This document shows positions 27,941 through 36,148 of a DNA stretch of 61,083 bases, piece by piece. Every line of letters begins with the position of its first letter. Position 1 is the first letter of the stretch. The stretch covers positions 1 through 61,083 of the forward strand of contig BNUH01000009.1 of the NCBI GenBank assembly GCA_025997215.1. The letters are read 5' to 3'. Position numbers and translations under genes: made by a program. This DNA is from Clostridia bacterium. Its GTDB lineage: Bacteria; Bacillota_A; Clostridia; Christensenellales; Aristaeellaceae. The notes below the pieces were generated by a model. The model searched no databases. It saw nothing but the letters and a program-made list of their open reading frames with translations, and had not been told where the DNA came from.

Positions 27941-27969
27941 ATCATACAACAATGCGCCAAAATTTGCAA
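27941..27969 (-). promoter_or_regulatory. Promoter of the small peptide gene (copy 1)
   Basis: Minus strand: TTGCAA (27964-27969), 17 bases, TATGAT (27941-27946). Identical boxes and spacing occur in copy 2. The leader would be about 57 bases. Confidence 0.75.
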
Positions 27970-28079
27970 TGGGGACGGCCGAAATTAATGTGCTAAATAA
28001 CACCAGTTTATGTTCCGTTTGAATTCGCTCCCTTTGGCAACAATAAGGCCATGTCATTGTTGTCAAGGGGGCGTTTATT

Positions 28080-30539
28080 ATGGATTCAGAAAAAAAAGCG
28101 GGCAGGAACCTATTCCGCGACGCGTTCACGAATACGGGCCGCTGGCTGGGCAGCGGGGTCAGCGTCCGCCGCCGTGTGAAGCGTCCGCATATCCGCGCGC
28201 GCTGGAAAACCGCGATATACCTGTTCCTGTTCATGGTCATCGCCGTGGGCGGGATCGGTTGGACTGTATTCGACGTTCCCAATTGGCAGAGTTTGGATAT
28301 AGCTAAGATAGTAGACGTCCAGCAGGTGTCGGAGCTGTATGACTCCGACGGCGAACTGATCGCTACGCTGCAAGGCTCTGAAAACCGAACCGTCGTGGGG
28401 TTGGAGCAGATTCCCAAGCACGTCCAGAACGCCTTCATCGCGGCGGAGGATCTGCGGTTTTACTCGCACTGGGGGTTTGATCCCATCCGAATAGGGGGCG
28501 CTTTGCTGGCCGACTTGAGGCATCAAGGCCTATCCGAAGGCGCGTCGACTATCACCCAGCAGTTGATCAAACTGACCCATCTGACCAGCGAGAAAACCTT
28601 TACGCGTAAATTCCAGGAGGTCTGGCTGGCCCGGCAGCTGGAACAGCAGTATTCTAAAGACGAGATACTTGCGATGTATCTCAACTATATCTACTTTGGC
28701 AACCGCGCCTTCGGCATTCAGAAGGCGTCGGAGGCTTACTTCCATAAGGCCGTCGAGGAGCTGACCGTGTCCGAAGGCGCGATGCTGGCCGCCTCGATCA
28801 AGGCACCGTCCTACTATGCGCCCCACATCAAGCCGGAGAATAACCTCGCCCGGCGCGACTATATCCTGCGCGTCATGCTCGAAAACGAGATGATAGACGA
28901 TGTGCAGTATAACGAAGCGCTGGCCGAACGCCCCGAGGTGTTCACGGCCTCGCTGCCCGACGTGCCGTACGGCTGGTTCGCGGATCAGGCGATAGCCGAC
29001 GCGGAATCGCTGCTGGGTTTGAGTTCGGAGCAGCTGCTGGGCGGCGGTTATAAGATTTACACCACGCTGGACCGCAGGTTGCAGGCCGAAGCGGATGAGT
29101 TATACAAAAATAAGAATAATTTCCCGGCGAACGCATCCGACGGCACGCTGGTGCAGAGCGCGATGGCCGTCGTCGATACCAAGACCGGAGCGCTGCGGGC
29201 GGTTGAGGGCGGGCGTGAATATGCCGTCCGTCGTGGATTAAACCGCGCAACCGCAGCGTCCGCAAGGCGTTCTCCGGGTTCATCCATAAAGCCGCTCGCC
29301 GTTTACGCCCCGGCGATCAAGCTGGGATACAGCACGGCCAGCGTACTGCTGGATGATCCGGGCGACTTCAATGGCTACACCCCGCGCAACGCCGGCGGCG
29401 TATACCATGGCCCTGTAACGCTGCGCACCGCGCTGGCGCGCTCGATGAACGTCGCTACCGTCCGGCTGCTGCAGGAGATCGGCGTGGGCACGGGCCGCGA
29501 CTTCCTCAAACAGGTGGGCATTACCGTAGACGACCGCGATTGGAACCTCTCACTGGCGCTGGGTTCGATGACATATGGCGTGACGCCGCTGCAGATGGCC
29601 GGCGCGTACGCCATGTTCTCCAACGGAGGGTTATACAACGAACCGTATACCATTGAGAAGATCGTCGCGTCGGACGGCACGGCCGCGTATACGCATACCC
29701 CTAATCCCGTTCGCGTCCTATCCGAACAGAATGCCTACCTGATGACCAGCATGCTGCAGTCAGTCACATCCTGGGGCACGGGCAGCCGCTTGAAAGGCGC
29801 GGGCGTTCCGGTGGCAGGTAAGACGGGCACCAACTCGATAGGTGGCACGGGTCAAGGCAACCGTGACATCTGGATGGCGTCGTACACGGTCGATTACTCT
29901 ATGGCGGTGTGGATGGGATTCGACGTGACCGACAGCAAACACAAGCTGCCCGACTGGAACGCAGGCGGCGACGCTCCGGCGGCTCTGTCGGCGTCATTCC
30001 TGAAGCGTGCTTACGCCAGCACGAAGGGTTCATCATTCCCCGTGCCCGACGGCATCGTGGTGCTGGACATCGATACGAAATCCATCGCGCTGCGCGGCGA
30101 GGTCATGCTGGCCGGGCCGCTCACGCCATCAAAATACCGCGAGCAGGAGGTATTCCTCTCCAACCACAGACCCACCCAGGTCAGCAATGTTTGGCAGGCT
30201 CCGCGCGCTCCCAGCATGTATTACATAGAGCTGGCCGACGACGGCATGCCCAAGCTGGTATTCACCCCATCCGATACGGCGACGCTGCGTATCCTGCGCA
30301 CCGATCCGTGGGGCGGTTCGGTCGTGCTCAACGAGGTGTACGGCCGCGCCGGGATGCTGCAGACCTACACCGACGAGACCGCAGCGCGAGGCGTCAAGTA
30401 TACGTATACCTTGACGCCCATCCATTCGGAATTGCTGAATGAGGGCGTGCTGCTGGAGGGTCCCAGCGTGGCGCAGTCCGCGCAGGCGTTCGCACAGGGG
30501 GATAATCTGCTCAACGATATGCTGAGCATTTGGCGGTGA
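28080..30539 (+). CDS. Class A penicillin-binding protein (PBP1A-like)
   Basis: A bifunctional peptidoglycan synthase of 819 residues. A basic cytoplasmic head (RRRVKRPHIRARWK) precedes one membrane helix (about residues 45-65). The GT51 transglycosylase motifs follow: EDLRFYSHWG, GASTITQQLIK and RKFQEVWLARQLE, with the helix KDEILAMYLNYIYFG. The transpeptidase domain has the active Ser in GSSIKPLA, S-M-N in ARSMNVATV and GKTGTNS. The last 120 residues look like a small beta domain (fibronectin-like) ahead of the C-terminus. AGGGGG precedes the ATG. It polymerises and cross-links cell wall on the outer membrane face. The gene is alone, flanked by the small-peptide element and a convergent pseudouridine synthase gene. 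Confidence 0.95.
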   Translation: MDSEKKAGRNLFRDAFTNTGRWLGSGVSVRRRVKRPHIRARWKTAIYLFLFMVIAVGGIGWTVFDVPNWQSLDIAKIVDVQQVSELYDSDGELIATLQGSENRTVVGLEQIPKHVQNAFIAAEDLRFYSHWGFDPIRIGGALLADLRHQGLSEGASTITQQLIKLTHLTSEKTFTRKFQEVWLARQLEQQYSKDEILAMYLNYIYFGNRAFGIQKASEAYFHKAVEELTVSEGAMLAASIKAPSYYAPHIKPENNLARRDYILRVMLENEMIDDVQYNEALAERPEVFTASLPDVPYGWFADQAIADAESLLGLSSEQLLGGGYKIYTTLDRRLQAEADELYKNKNNFPANASDGTLVQSAMAVVDTKTGALRAVEGGREYAVRRGLNRATAASARRSPGSSIKPLAVYAPAIKLGYSTASVLLDDPGDFNGYTPRNAGGVYHGPVTLRTALARSMNVATVRLLQEIGVGTGRDFLKQVGITVDDRDWNLSLALGSMTYGVTPLQMAGAYAMFSNGGLYNEPYTIEKIVASDGTAAYTHTPNPVRVLSEQNAYLMTSMLQSVTSWGTGSRLKGAGVPVAGKTGTNSIGGTGQGNRDIWMASYTVDYSMAVWMGFDVTDSKHKLPDWNAGGDAPAALSASFLKRAYASTKGSSFPVPDGIVVLDIDTKSIALRGEVMLAGPLTPSKYREQEVFLSNHRPTQVSNVWQAPRAPSMYYIELADDGMPKLVFTPSDTATLRILRTDPWGGSVVLNEVYGRAGMLQTYTDETAARGVKYTYTLTPIHSELLNEGVLLEGPSVAQSAQAFAQGDNLLNDMLSIWR

Positions 30540-30546
30540 CTTCCGC

Positions 30547-31278
30547 CTAACTGTACAGCGGTTTAAGGATACCGACAGCCCGTACGTCAAGATCCGGCGC
30601 GAAATCCGCGTTCACCCAGAATTCGCGCCCGCTTAATCCTGACAGCGCGCCGTCCAGTTGCGCGAACACCATGCCGACCGCCCAAAGCCGCTGCGACTTT
30701 ACGCGCATTCGGTTGTTGACTTGCCAATTTCCGTATTTGTCGTCGCCCAATATCGGAAATTTCGCGTAGGCGAATTGTGCCCGGATCTGGTGCGTGCGCC
30801 CAGTCAGCAGCCGGACGCCGACCAATGCCGTGTCGTCGTCCAGCACCATTATTGTCCTATAAACGGTTCGCGCCAGGTGTGCGCCGCGCGTTGGCGTCAG
30901 GAACACCTGCGTCTTAGCCATCTCCGGATTTTTCAGCAGAAAGGCACGCAGCTCGCCCTGCGGCGGCTGCGGCCGGACGATCGTTTGGCACAGGTAGATC
31001 TTCTTGATACTGCTGGAATCATAGCCCTTGACGCTGTCGGCCGTATTTTGCCGGAACGCATCCTCCGCTTGGTACTTCGCTTCCTTGGTCTTGGCTAGCA
31101 ACGTCAGGCCGCCCGTCTTAGCGTCTAACCGATGGACGGCATGCAGTTTGCCATACTCTTCCTTCATCAATACAGTCAGCGCCAAACCACCGCAGTTGCG
31201 CTCCGGCTCGACAGTCATCCCCTGCGGCTTGTTGACGATGATAACCTGATCATCCTGATAAACTATATCGAATACCAT
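30547..31278 (-). CDS. RluA-family 23S rRNA/tRNA pseudouridine synthase
   Basis: A 243-residue enzyme with the family motif HAVHRLDAKTGGL, in which Asp52 is the catalytic residue, and the later strand VRLLTGRTHQIRAQFA. It lacks an N-terminal S4 domain, as in short RluA/YlyB-like members, so the RNA site is unclear. It converges on the PBP gene, whose stop is 8 bases away, and no terminator stands between them. Upstream, 41 bases away, is a protein of unknown function on the same strand. Confidence 0.9.
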   Translation of the reverse strand: MVFDIVYQDDQVIIVNKPQGMTVEPERNCGGLALTVLMKEEYGKLHAVHRLDAKTGGLTLLAKTKEAKYQAEDAFRQNTADSVKGYDSSSIKKIYLCQTIVRPQPPQGELRAFLLKNPEMAKTQVFLTPTRGAHLARTVYRTIMVLDDDTALVGVRLLTGRTHQIRAQFAYAKFPILGDDKYGNWQVNNRMRVKSQRLWAVGMVFAQLDGALSGLSGREFWVNADFAPDLDVRAVGILKPLYS

Positions 31279-31319
31279 AATTCATCACAATCTTGTCACA
31301 ATCTTACAACCATCTTAAA

Positions 31320-32345
31320 TCATAACCACCGCGGCGTGTGCGCGACCAGCCCCTGCAGCGCAAAGTCGATCGCGGGGGTCGGCATCACGCACAGCATATC
31401 CCGCGTAACCGCCTGCAGCGCCTCCAGCCCTACGCCTTGCTTGGTGAGGAGCTTCAGATCCTCGGCGGCTTCGTCCACCGTGATATCCGGGCGCAGTGCG
31501 TAGCGCAGCGTGTGCTTCAGCGTGTGAATCGCCCCGCGTTCCTCAGGCAGCAGTTCGTTCATGCAGCCCAGCATCTGCGCCGGGGTCATCGGTGGCACGT
31601 CCGCGCCGCGCATCGCCATATTCGCCACCAGCGTCTCCGGCAGCGCCAGCGCTTCATGCAGCAGCAGGCAACAGTTGGACATCAGCACGCAATCGTACGC
31701 TGCTTCACAAAAGTTCCGCGCCAGCCGATTCGCGCCCGGTTCGCGCGGATCCGCTTCGAGCACATCCACGCAGAACCGTTCCCTGGGCAGTTGGTCGTCC
31801 ATAAACCCGGCGGCGTATAGCATTGCGTGTATCATCGCGTCAAACGTGAATATTTTCAGCCTTATTTGCAGATGGTCAAACCGTCCCATCGCGTTTCGGA
31901 TCGGCTCCTCAAGCGTCGGATCCAGCCTTGCCGCCGGCAGTCCGTCAATCCCGCCCAGATCGCACCACAGCCGATTCCTAAGCGCGAGCGCCGCGTCGAA
32001 ATCCTCCGCGTTGGAGAGCGTCGCCACCCCGCCCAGCGTTAGTATGCGCTCCAATAACGCGTGCTCGTTAGGGGCGAGGCAGTCCGTATCATCCTGCAGG
32101 GTTTCCCGCATCATGCGCCGCGCGCGGTTGCGGCGCTGCAGCATCGTTGGCGCCGAGGGCACATCGTACCAATTCAGCGCGAGCAGTGGCTCCAGCGCCT
32201 CCGCGGACCAAGTATCCAGCACGCCCGCCATAGGCGGCGGCTGGCTCGCGAACAGCTTCTCACATAGGGCATACCGTGCCGCGCGCATCGCGCTGGCCGT
32301 CTGATCCTTCAGGTGCAGCCCCTCGAAGTCCAGGTACCTCCTCAC
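31320..32345 (-). CDS. Protein of unknown function, 341 aa, mostly helical
   Basis: No family is recognised. It is a soluble, helix-rich protein with no signal peptide or membrane segment. Several acidic and Arg patches (RRNRARRMMRE, EVLEADPREPGANRLARNFCE) and a Cys-containing helix (YDCVLMSNCCLLLHEAL) are visible, but no known catalytic signature. Codon use and GC content match neighbouring genes. It lies between ilvE (25 bases upstream) and the pseudouridine synthase (41 bases downstream) on the same strand, so the three are probably co-transcribed from the ilvE promoter. Confidence 0.7.
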   Translation of the reverse strand: MRRYLDFEGLHLKDQTASAMRAARYALCEKLFASQPPPMAGVLDTWSAEALEPLLALNWYDVPSAPTMLQRRNRARRMMRETLQDDTDCLAPNEHALLERILTLGGVATLSNAEDFDAALALRNRLWCDLGGIDGLPAARLDPTLEEPIRNAMGRFDHLQIRLKIFTFDAMIHAMLYAAGFMDDQLPRERFCVDVLEADPREPGANRLARNFCEAAYDCVLMSNCCLLLHEALALPETLVANMAMRGADVPPMTPAQMLGCMNELLPEERGAIHTLKHTLRYALRPDITVDEAAEDLKLLTKQGVGLEALQAVTRDMLCVMPTPAIDFALQGLVAHTPRWL

Positions 32346-32370
32346 GTTAAATCACATCCGCTTCTAGGTG

Positions 32371-33483
32371 TTATAATGTTTCAGTCCAGCCAAACGGATC
32401 GGTCAGCCGTCCATACTGTACGCCGATCAGCGTATCGTACAGCCGTTGAGCGAGCGGTCCTGTCTGGCCATTATTGATAATCAAGTCGCGATTCTGGAAT
32501 CTTAACATCCCTACCGGCGATATAACTGCCGCCGTACCCGTGCCGAACGCTTCTTCTAATTCTCCCTTTGCGCCGATGTCAAACAACTCGTAGATGTCGA
32601 TCTCCTTCTCCAGCACTGGCGTACCCATGGCGTTGGCCAACTCGATCACGCTGGAGCGCGTTATCCCCGGCAGTATGGAGCCGTTTAGCTTTGGTGTCCA
32701 CAGCTCACCGCGCACTTTAAAGAAGATATTCATCGAGCCGACTTCTTCCACAAACCGCTGGTGCACGCCGTCCAGCCAGAGCACCTGGGTGAATCCCTTC
32801 TGTTGGGCGACCGCGCCGGCCTTGATCGACGCGGCGTAATTCCCGCCGGTTTTGGAGAAGCCCATGCCGCCGCGCACCGCGCGCACATACTCATCCTCGA
32901 CAAATATCCTCACCGGGGCCATCCCGTCCGGGAAGTACGCGCCACTGGGCGAGAGAATTATGTAGAATAAATAACGCTCCGCCGCGTGTACGCCCAAGAA
33001 CGGATCGACAGCTATAATCGTCGGCCGGATATACATCGTGGTGTCGGGCGCGGAAGGCACCCATTCGGCCTCCAGCCGCAGCAGCCGCTTCATCGCCTCC
33101 AGCGCGAAGTCCACATCGATCGGCGGGATGCACAGGCGCTCGCACGAGGCATTCATGCGCATAAAATTATCCCGCGCTCGGAACAGGCGTATAGACCCGT
33201 CCGCCGCGCGGTACGCTTTCAGCCCCTCGAATACGCTCTGGGAATAGTGCAGCACACTGGCCGCCGGATCCAGCATGAACGGCGCGTATGGATGAATCTG
33301 CGCGTTATGCCAGCCCAGCCCGGCCGCGTACTCCATCGTGAACATATAGTCCGTGAAAATCTTACCAAAACCCAGGCGGTTCTCCTCGGGCTTGGGTTTC
33401 ATATGTGTGTTCAGTATGAATCCGATAGCCTCGCTGCCGGGCGTGCCGGAGCCTGTTGTGTCTGCGGTCGCGGCCTCAACCAT
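32371..33483 (-). CDS. ilvE: Branched-chain amino acid aminotransferase
   Basis: A fold-type IV PLP enzyme that makes or degrades Leu, Ile and Val. It has the class II signature FGKIFTDYMF, the substrate-loop stretch YSQSVFEGLKAYR, RPTIIAVDPFLG, the PLP-Lys region GGMGFSKTGGNYAAS and the phosphate-binding EEVGSMNIFF / GSILPGITRSS. Length, 370, is close to normal. The start ATG 33483 has GGAGG in front. The first 27 residues are Gly/Thr-rich, and ATG at codon 28 (MKPKPEEN) is a possible internal start. It has its own promoter at 33531-33559. No T-box leader is seen. Confidence 0.94.
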   Translation of the reverse strand: MVEAATADTTGSGTPGSEAIGFILNTHMKPKPEENRLGFGKIFTDYMFTMEYAAGLGWHNAQIHPYAPFMLDPAASVLHYSQSVFEGLKAYRAADGSIRLFRARDNFMRMNASCERLCIPPIDVDFALEAMKRLLRLEAEWVPSAPDTTMYIRPTIIAVDPFLGVHAAERYLFYIILSPSGAYFPDGMAPVRIFVEDEYVRAVRGGMGFSKTGGNYAASIKAGAVAQQKGFTQVLWLDGVHQRFVEEVGSMNIFFKVRGELWTPKLNGSILPGITRSSVIELANAMGTPVLEKEIDIYELFDIGAKGELEEAFGTGTAAVISPVGMLRFQNRDLIINNGQTGPLAQRLYDTLIGVQYGRLTDPFGWTETL

Positions 33484-33530
33484 GCTGTTTCCTCCGTCCT
33501 ATGTTCTGCGCGCGGTCATTGATACCTACC

Positions 33531-33559
33531 ATGATACCTCTGCCCCGCCCCTATGTCAA
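33531..33559 (-). promoter_or_regulatory. Promoter of ilvE
   Basis: Minus strand: TTGACA (33554-33559), 17 bases, TATCAT (33531-33536). The leader to the ATG is about 45 bases. Confidence 0.7.
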
Positions 33560-33626
33560 TCGGGGAGTTATGGGTGAATTTCCTGGAATTGTTAGCCGCT
33601 GTCAATTAATTAGGGCAAAATCGTGC

Positions 33627-33655
33627 TTGACGCTGTTTATCGGGTATGATACAAT
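33627..33655 (+). promoter_or_regulatory. Promoter of tRNA-Ser
   Basis: TTGACG (33627-33632), 17 bases, TACAAT (33650-33655). The tRNA begins 21 bases later. Confidence 0.75.
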
Positions 33656-33676
33656 ACAAATCACTGTTTTTGTGCT

Positions 33677-33767
33677 GGAGAGATGGCTGAGTGGTCTAAG
33701 GCGCACGACTGGAAATCGTGTGATGGCGAATAACCATCCATGGGTTCAAATCCCATTCTCTCCGCCA
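33677..33767 (+). tRNA. tRNA-Ser (anticodon GGA)
   Basis: Acceptor stem GGAGAGA pairs with TCTCTCC (33757-33763). The D arm is TGGCTGAGTGG, the anticodon stem CACGA/TCGTG holds loop CTGGAAA (anticodon GGA at 33711-33713), a long variable arm marks a class II tRNA, and the T arm is GGGTTCAAATCCC. It ends with discriminator G and an encoded CCA (33765-33767). The 3' part is an attachment site for the integrative element that follows. The CCA lies at the junction: the last two bases come from the element, not from the host. Confidence 0.96.
33745..33765. repeat. attL core (in the tRNA-Ser 3' end)
   Basis: These 21 bases, from TTCAAATCCC to CTCTCCGC, are repeated exactly at 39979-39999. They cover the T arm and acceptor end of the tRNA, the classic target of tyrosine recombinases. 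Confidence 0.93.
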
Positions 33768-33773
33768 ATACCA

Positions 33774-33825
33774 ATGCGGCAGAAACCCTTATAATTGCTG
33801 GGTTTCTGCCGCATTTATTTTACTT
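33774..33825 (+). terminator. Strong terminator supplied by the element downstream of tRNA-Ser
   Basis: ATGCGGCAGAAACCC (33774-33788) and GGGTTTCTGCCGCAT (33800-33814) form a perfect 15-bp stem, followed by TTATTTTACTT. It lies just inside attL, so it belongs to the element yet ends tRNA-Ser transcripts. Confidence 0.88.
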
Positions 33826-33833
33826 CAATACCA

Positions 33834-33862
33834 TACCCTACCCCATAACTTACCCCTTACAG
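33834..33862. promoter_or_regulatory. Possible integrase arm-binding repeats, left end
   Basis: Two spaced C-runs (TACCCTACCCC and TTACCCCTTACAG) recur in near-identical form at 39833-39863 beside attR. Arm-type sites near both ends are expected for this integrase family. Confidence 0.5.
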
Positions 33863-34023
33863 ATTCTATTCTGCTAGGTTGGGGTACGACCGGGGTTGCA
33901 TTGATGTTGTTGGGGTTGTGGCGGGCTGCTGGCTGTGCTGTCTCGGCTTTCTGCCGTCCAGCGGCTAGGGCTTAGAGGGAGACTCTACGGTCTCCCCCCA
34001 CTGCGGTGGGTCCCCCCACCAGT

Positions 34024-34323
34024 TCAATGATGGCTTCGCCATTTTGTTGTATCCGCGCTACGCGCGGGGTTACGGAATTGACTTCTTGGCCGCGCGAATT
34101 GCTGCCTTCGGAGAGACATAGACGGAATTATGTCTATCAAGCTAAGCATTTTGCTTAGAAAGTCTCTTTTGCTTACTGGTATTCGTTCGTACGATTGTGT
34201 ACATTCGGGAAAGTTTAGTACATACGGCGCGTCATCCGCGCTCGCGTTGTTCAGATATACATTATTGCGGTATAGGAATAGCCAATACTCGCTATTCCGT
34301 GGCAAATACACATTGTATACCAT
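34024..34323 (-). CDS. Hypothetical protein (element)
   Basis: 99 residues, supported by a strong site (GAGGGG, five bases before ATG 34323). It is rich in Asn, Tyr and Ser in the N-terminal half (MVYNVYLPRNSEYWLFLYRNN) and in Arg/Gln in the C-terminal third. No family is recognised. It is the most distal gene of the element's minus-strand series, next to attL, the usual place for accessory cargo. Small hairpins at about 34115-34157 fall inside its coding end. Confidence 0.5.
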   Translation of the reverse strand: MVYNVYLPRNSEYWLFLYRNNVYLNNASADDAPYVLNFPECTQSYERIPVSKRDFLSKMLSLIDIIPSMSLRRQQFARPRSQFRNPARSADTTKWRSHH

Positions 34324-34369
34324 CTTGCCCCTCGTTTCTCCCCGTCTCGCCGATAGGTCAGCGCTATTG

Positions 34370-34768
34370 TTATGCTACTATAGCAGGTATGTCGTTGAAC
34401 ATATGATATACGCGCGCTTGCTGCTGCGCCAGTTCCAACAGGTAATGCTCGTCCGTTATCATCGCCGTGCGTTCGTTGTAGCGGCTCAGGTTGTAGTCTG
34501 TTGCGATTATGTAGTCTAGCTCCTGCAGCGTGTCGTTGAGCCACTCCTTGGCCGTCTCCGCGCACAGACTGCATGCCTTTTCCACATCCGCAGCGATATC
34601 CTTCAGGCCCGCCTCACGCGCTTGCTTTGTAGCATACTCGATCAGGTATCCGTCGCATTTGCCGTAATTCTCTATCTCGTCCAATACTAGGCCTACCTCA
34701 ACCGCAACGGCCTTTAGCTTGTTGACCTTTGCATACATCGCGTCGAATGCCTCCGCCATCTTTCCCAT
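34370..34768 (-). CDS. Hypothetical helical protein (element)
   Basis: Start ATG 34768 is taken because GGGAGG stands eight bases before it. The frame continues upstream to a TTG that overlaps the preceding stop. The 132-residue product is nearly all helix with heptad-like spacing (KVNKLKAVAVEVGLVLDEIEN, ADVEKACSLCAETAKEWLND), so coiled coil or helical bundle. No known family. Confidence 0.6.
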   Translation of the reverse strand: MGKMAEAFDAMYAKVNKLKAVAVEVGLVLDEIENYGKCDGYLIEYATKQAREAGLKDIAADVEKACSLCAETAKEWLNDTLQELDYIIATDYNLSRYNERTAMITDEHYLLELAQQQARVYHMFNDIPAIVA

Positions 34769-34782
34769 TGTCCGCGCCTCCC

Positions 34783-35058
34783 TCAATTAATCGTGAACCG
34801 TCTGGTTTCCTTGGTCTTGGTGTACCTTGCCGCTATCTCCGGCAGTTCCCTTTTCATCGCCGTGGTGTCAATGCTGGTGCTGGTGTATGCTGCCCATCGT
34901 ATCCGATACGCCCCTGCCCTCATGTCATACTCGTCGCGCGTCCTCATTTCGTCCTTTAGCTCGTCCTCGATTGCCGCTATCTCAGCGTCGAGTTCCTCAC
35001 GCGCCCGCTTCAGGTTCTGGATTTCGCTGGCCTTGCTTTCGATTTTCTGCGCCGTCAT
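34783..35058 (-). CDS. Hypothetical coiled-coil protein (element)
   Basis: 91 residues. The first 45 are a strongly charged coiled coil (SKASEIQNLKRAREELDAEIAAIEDELKDEM), and the rest is basic. No family recognised. It reads away from the ribbon-helix-helix gene at 35232. The repeats between the two genes may control both. The next gene begins within a few bases of its stop. Confidence 0.6.
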   Translation of the reverse strand: MTAQKIESKASEIQNLKRAREELDAEIAAIEDELKDEMRTRDEYDMRAGAYRIRWAAYTSTSIDTTAMKRELPEIAARYTKTKETRRFTIN

Positions 35059-35089
35059 TGTCTTTGCCCTTTTCTTGGTTGTGTTCCTG

Positions 35090-35186
35090 ATCTAGTGTTA
35101 GTTTACCATATCTAGCGCTAGTTTACAAGCCATAAAATATACCAAATCTTGCACTAGTTTATTGGTAAATCTAACACTAGTTTATT
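35090..35186. repeat. Four iterated ATCTAG..CTAGTTTA sites (operator or iterons)
   Basis: Units start at 35090, 35110, 35146 and 35169, each close to ATCTAGYRCTAGTTTA. They sit between divergent genes, and the last overlaps the -35 region (TAGTTT 35178-35183) of a promoter with TATGAT at 35201-35206. That suggests binding sites for the adjacent ribbon-helix-helix protein, with replication iterons as an alternative. Confidence 0.7.
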
Positions 35187-35231
35187 CTTGCATTTTCTGC
35201 TATGATTTGTCTATAAAAAGGGGGTGTTTTG

Positions 35232-35441
35232 ATGCCGAGACAATCCACACAGTATAAACAGGCGTACTCCGAAGCAAACTATGACCGTCTAGCGATAACC
35301 ATACCAAAGGGGCAGAAATCTACCATCGAGACCGCGGCTTCTATGGCGGGTGATTCAATCAACGCCTTTGTAAACCGCGCCATCCTAGACAGGCTTCACC
35401 TTCAGGAGTGGCCGAAAGCATCAAGGCTTCCCGATGCATAG
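35232..35441 (+). CDS. Ribbon-helix-helix (Arc/CopG-like) DNA-binding protein
   Basis: ATG 35232 follows GGGGGTG. The 69-residue protein fits the RHH pattern: a basic N-terminus with the strand DRLAITIPKGQKS, then helices TIETAASMAGDSINAFVNRAILDRL. RHH dimers bind short repeated operators, and four iterated sites lie directly upstream. It is the only plus-strand gene in this part of the element. Its 3' end overlaps the convergent sigma-like gene by 21 bases. It is likely an autoregulator or copy/antitoxin-type control protein. Confidence 0.75.
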   Translation: MPRQSTQYKQAYSEANYDRLAITIPKGQKSTIETAASMAGDSINAFVNRAILDRLHLQEWPKASRLPDA

Positions 35442-35843
35442 TTTATCTATGCACTCTTTATTGATGGCGTATATGTTGCTTATAGAATAATTCACCACTT
35501 TCTCTATATCTTTCCATCCCAAGCATTCAACATACCGTAGTTTCATTATCTCGCTTTTGTGCGGTTCGAGTTGTTCATCAAGCGCGCTTTCCATCTGTTT
35601 TTTGTAGTCGATTAATAATGTAATCCGCTCGTTTATCTCGTTTTCATAGCGATCTATTAATTCTATGGCATTCTCAATCCGGCTGGTGTTATGCTTCCTA
35701 CCCTTAGTCATAGGTATATCAAGCGCACGCGTTATCGTTTGACTTAACAAACGCTGTCTGGCGGCGCGTTCAGTGAGGCACCGAAGCTCCGTTGTGGTGG
35801 CGCGTAACTCTTTCATAAGGCGGGTTTGATTGGTTTGTGTCAT
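35421..35843 (-). CDS. Phage-type sigma-70 region-4-like regulator (ArpU/DUF1492-like)
   Basis: 140 residues with GGAGG before ATG 35843. The first 100 residues are long charged helices (coiled coil), and the C-terminal 40 form a sigma region 4-like helix-turn-helix (LRYVECLGWKDIEKVVNYSISNIYAINKECIDKL). This matches the ArpU/RinA/DUF1492 proteins that switch on late genes in Bacillota phages and their satellites. It is the last conserved-type gene of the minus-strand series. The late operon it would activate is absent, so it could act on a helper phage or on the genes near attL. Confidence 0.7.
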   Translation of the reverse strand: MTQTNQTRLMKELRATTTELRCLTERAARQRLLSQTITRALDIPMTKGRKHNTSRIENAIELIDRYENEINERITLLIDYKKQMESALDEQLEPHKSEIMKLRYVECLGWKDIEKVVNYSISNIYAINKECIDKLCIGKP

Positions 35844-36148
35844 GGTTGCCTCCTACGCTCACGCGTTGTAATGTGCGAGAATTCGCGCGCGCGTAACAAT
35901 GTGGGAGAATTCCGCGCATGTAGTGCTGTCGGATTGCGGACACCTACCGTCGCAAGATTCGCGCGGCGCGGGTAGTGTATGCGGCATGGATTCAATCTGC
36001 AACGCCGCTGCGAAGCATTGAACACCCCATGCCGCAGATAGCACCGCCACTAACATTTGGACAACGGTACGGGAATCAATACCAACAACATCAATGCCCG
36101 TGCCTCCGTTCCCCCGTATCTGCGTACCCTCAACGCGTACTATAGCAC
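35844..36148. other. Non-coding stretch in the element with a direct repeat
   Basis: About 305 bases without a credible gene. AATGTGnGAGAATTC occurs twice, at 35870-35884 and 35898-35912, each followed by a CG-rich run. Imperfect inverted pairs ATGCGGCATGGATTC / CCCATGCCGCAG lie near 35968 and 36028. This could be a replication or packaging site, or a regulatory region for the sigma-like gene. Confidence 0.45.

Larger units (their letters stand above)
27622..27974 (-). repeat. Toxin-antitoxin-like element, copy 1 (inverted relative to copy 2)
   Basis: About 350 bases that match 42562-42911 in reverse orientation. It fills most of the 473-base gap between the RraA-like gene and the class A PBP gene. 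It contains a 30-codon gene on the minus strand, its promoter, a hairpin masking its ribosome site, a plus-strand promoter, and a hairpin that terminates the plus-strand RNA. Conservation is highest in the 5' leader and in both promoters, and lower inside the peptide gene and the antisense-RNA body. Confidence 0.92.

Noticed and set aside
33484..33676. A T-box or other leader riboswitch upstream of ilvE
   Set aside because: The ilvE leader from the predicted start is only about 45 bases and contains no T-box motif or antiterminator-like structure.
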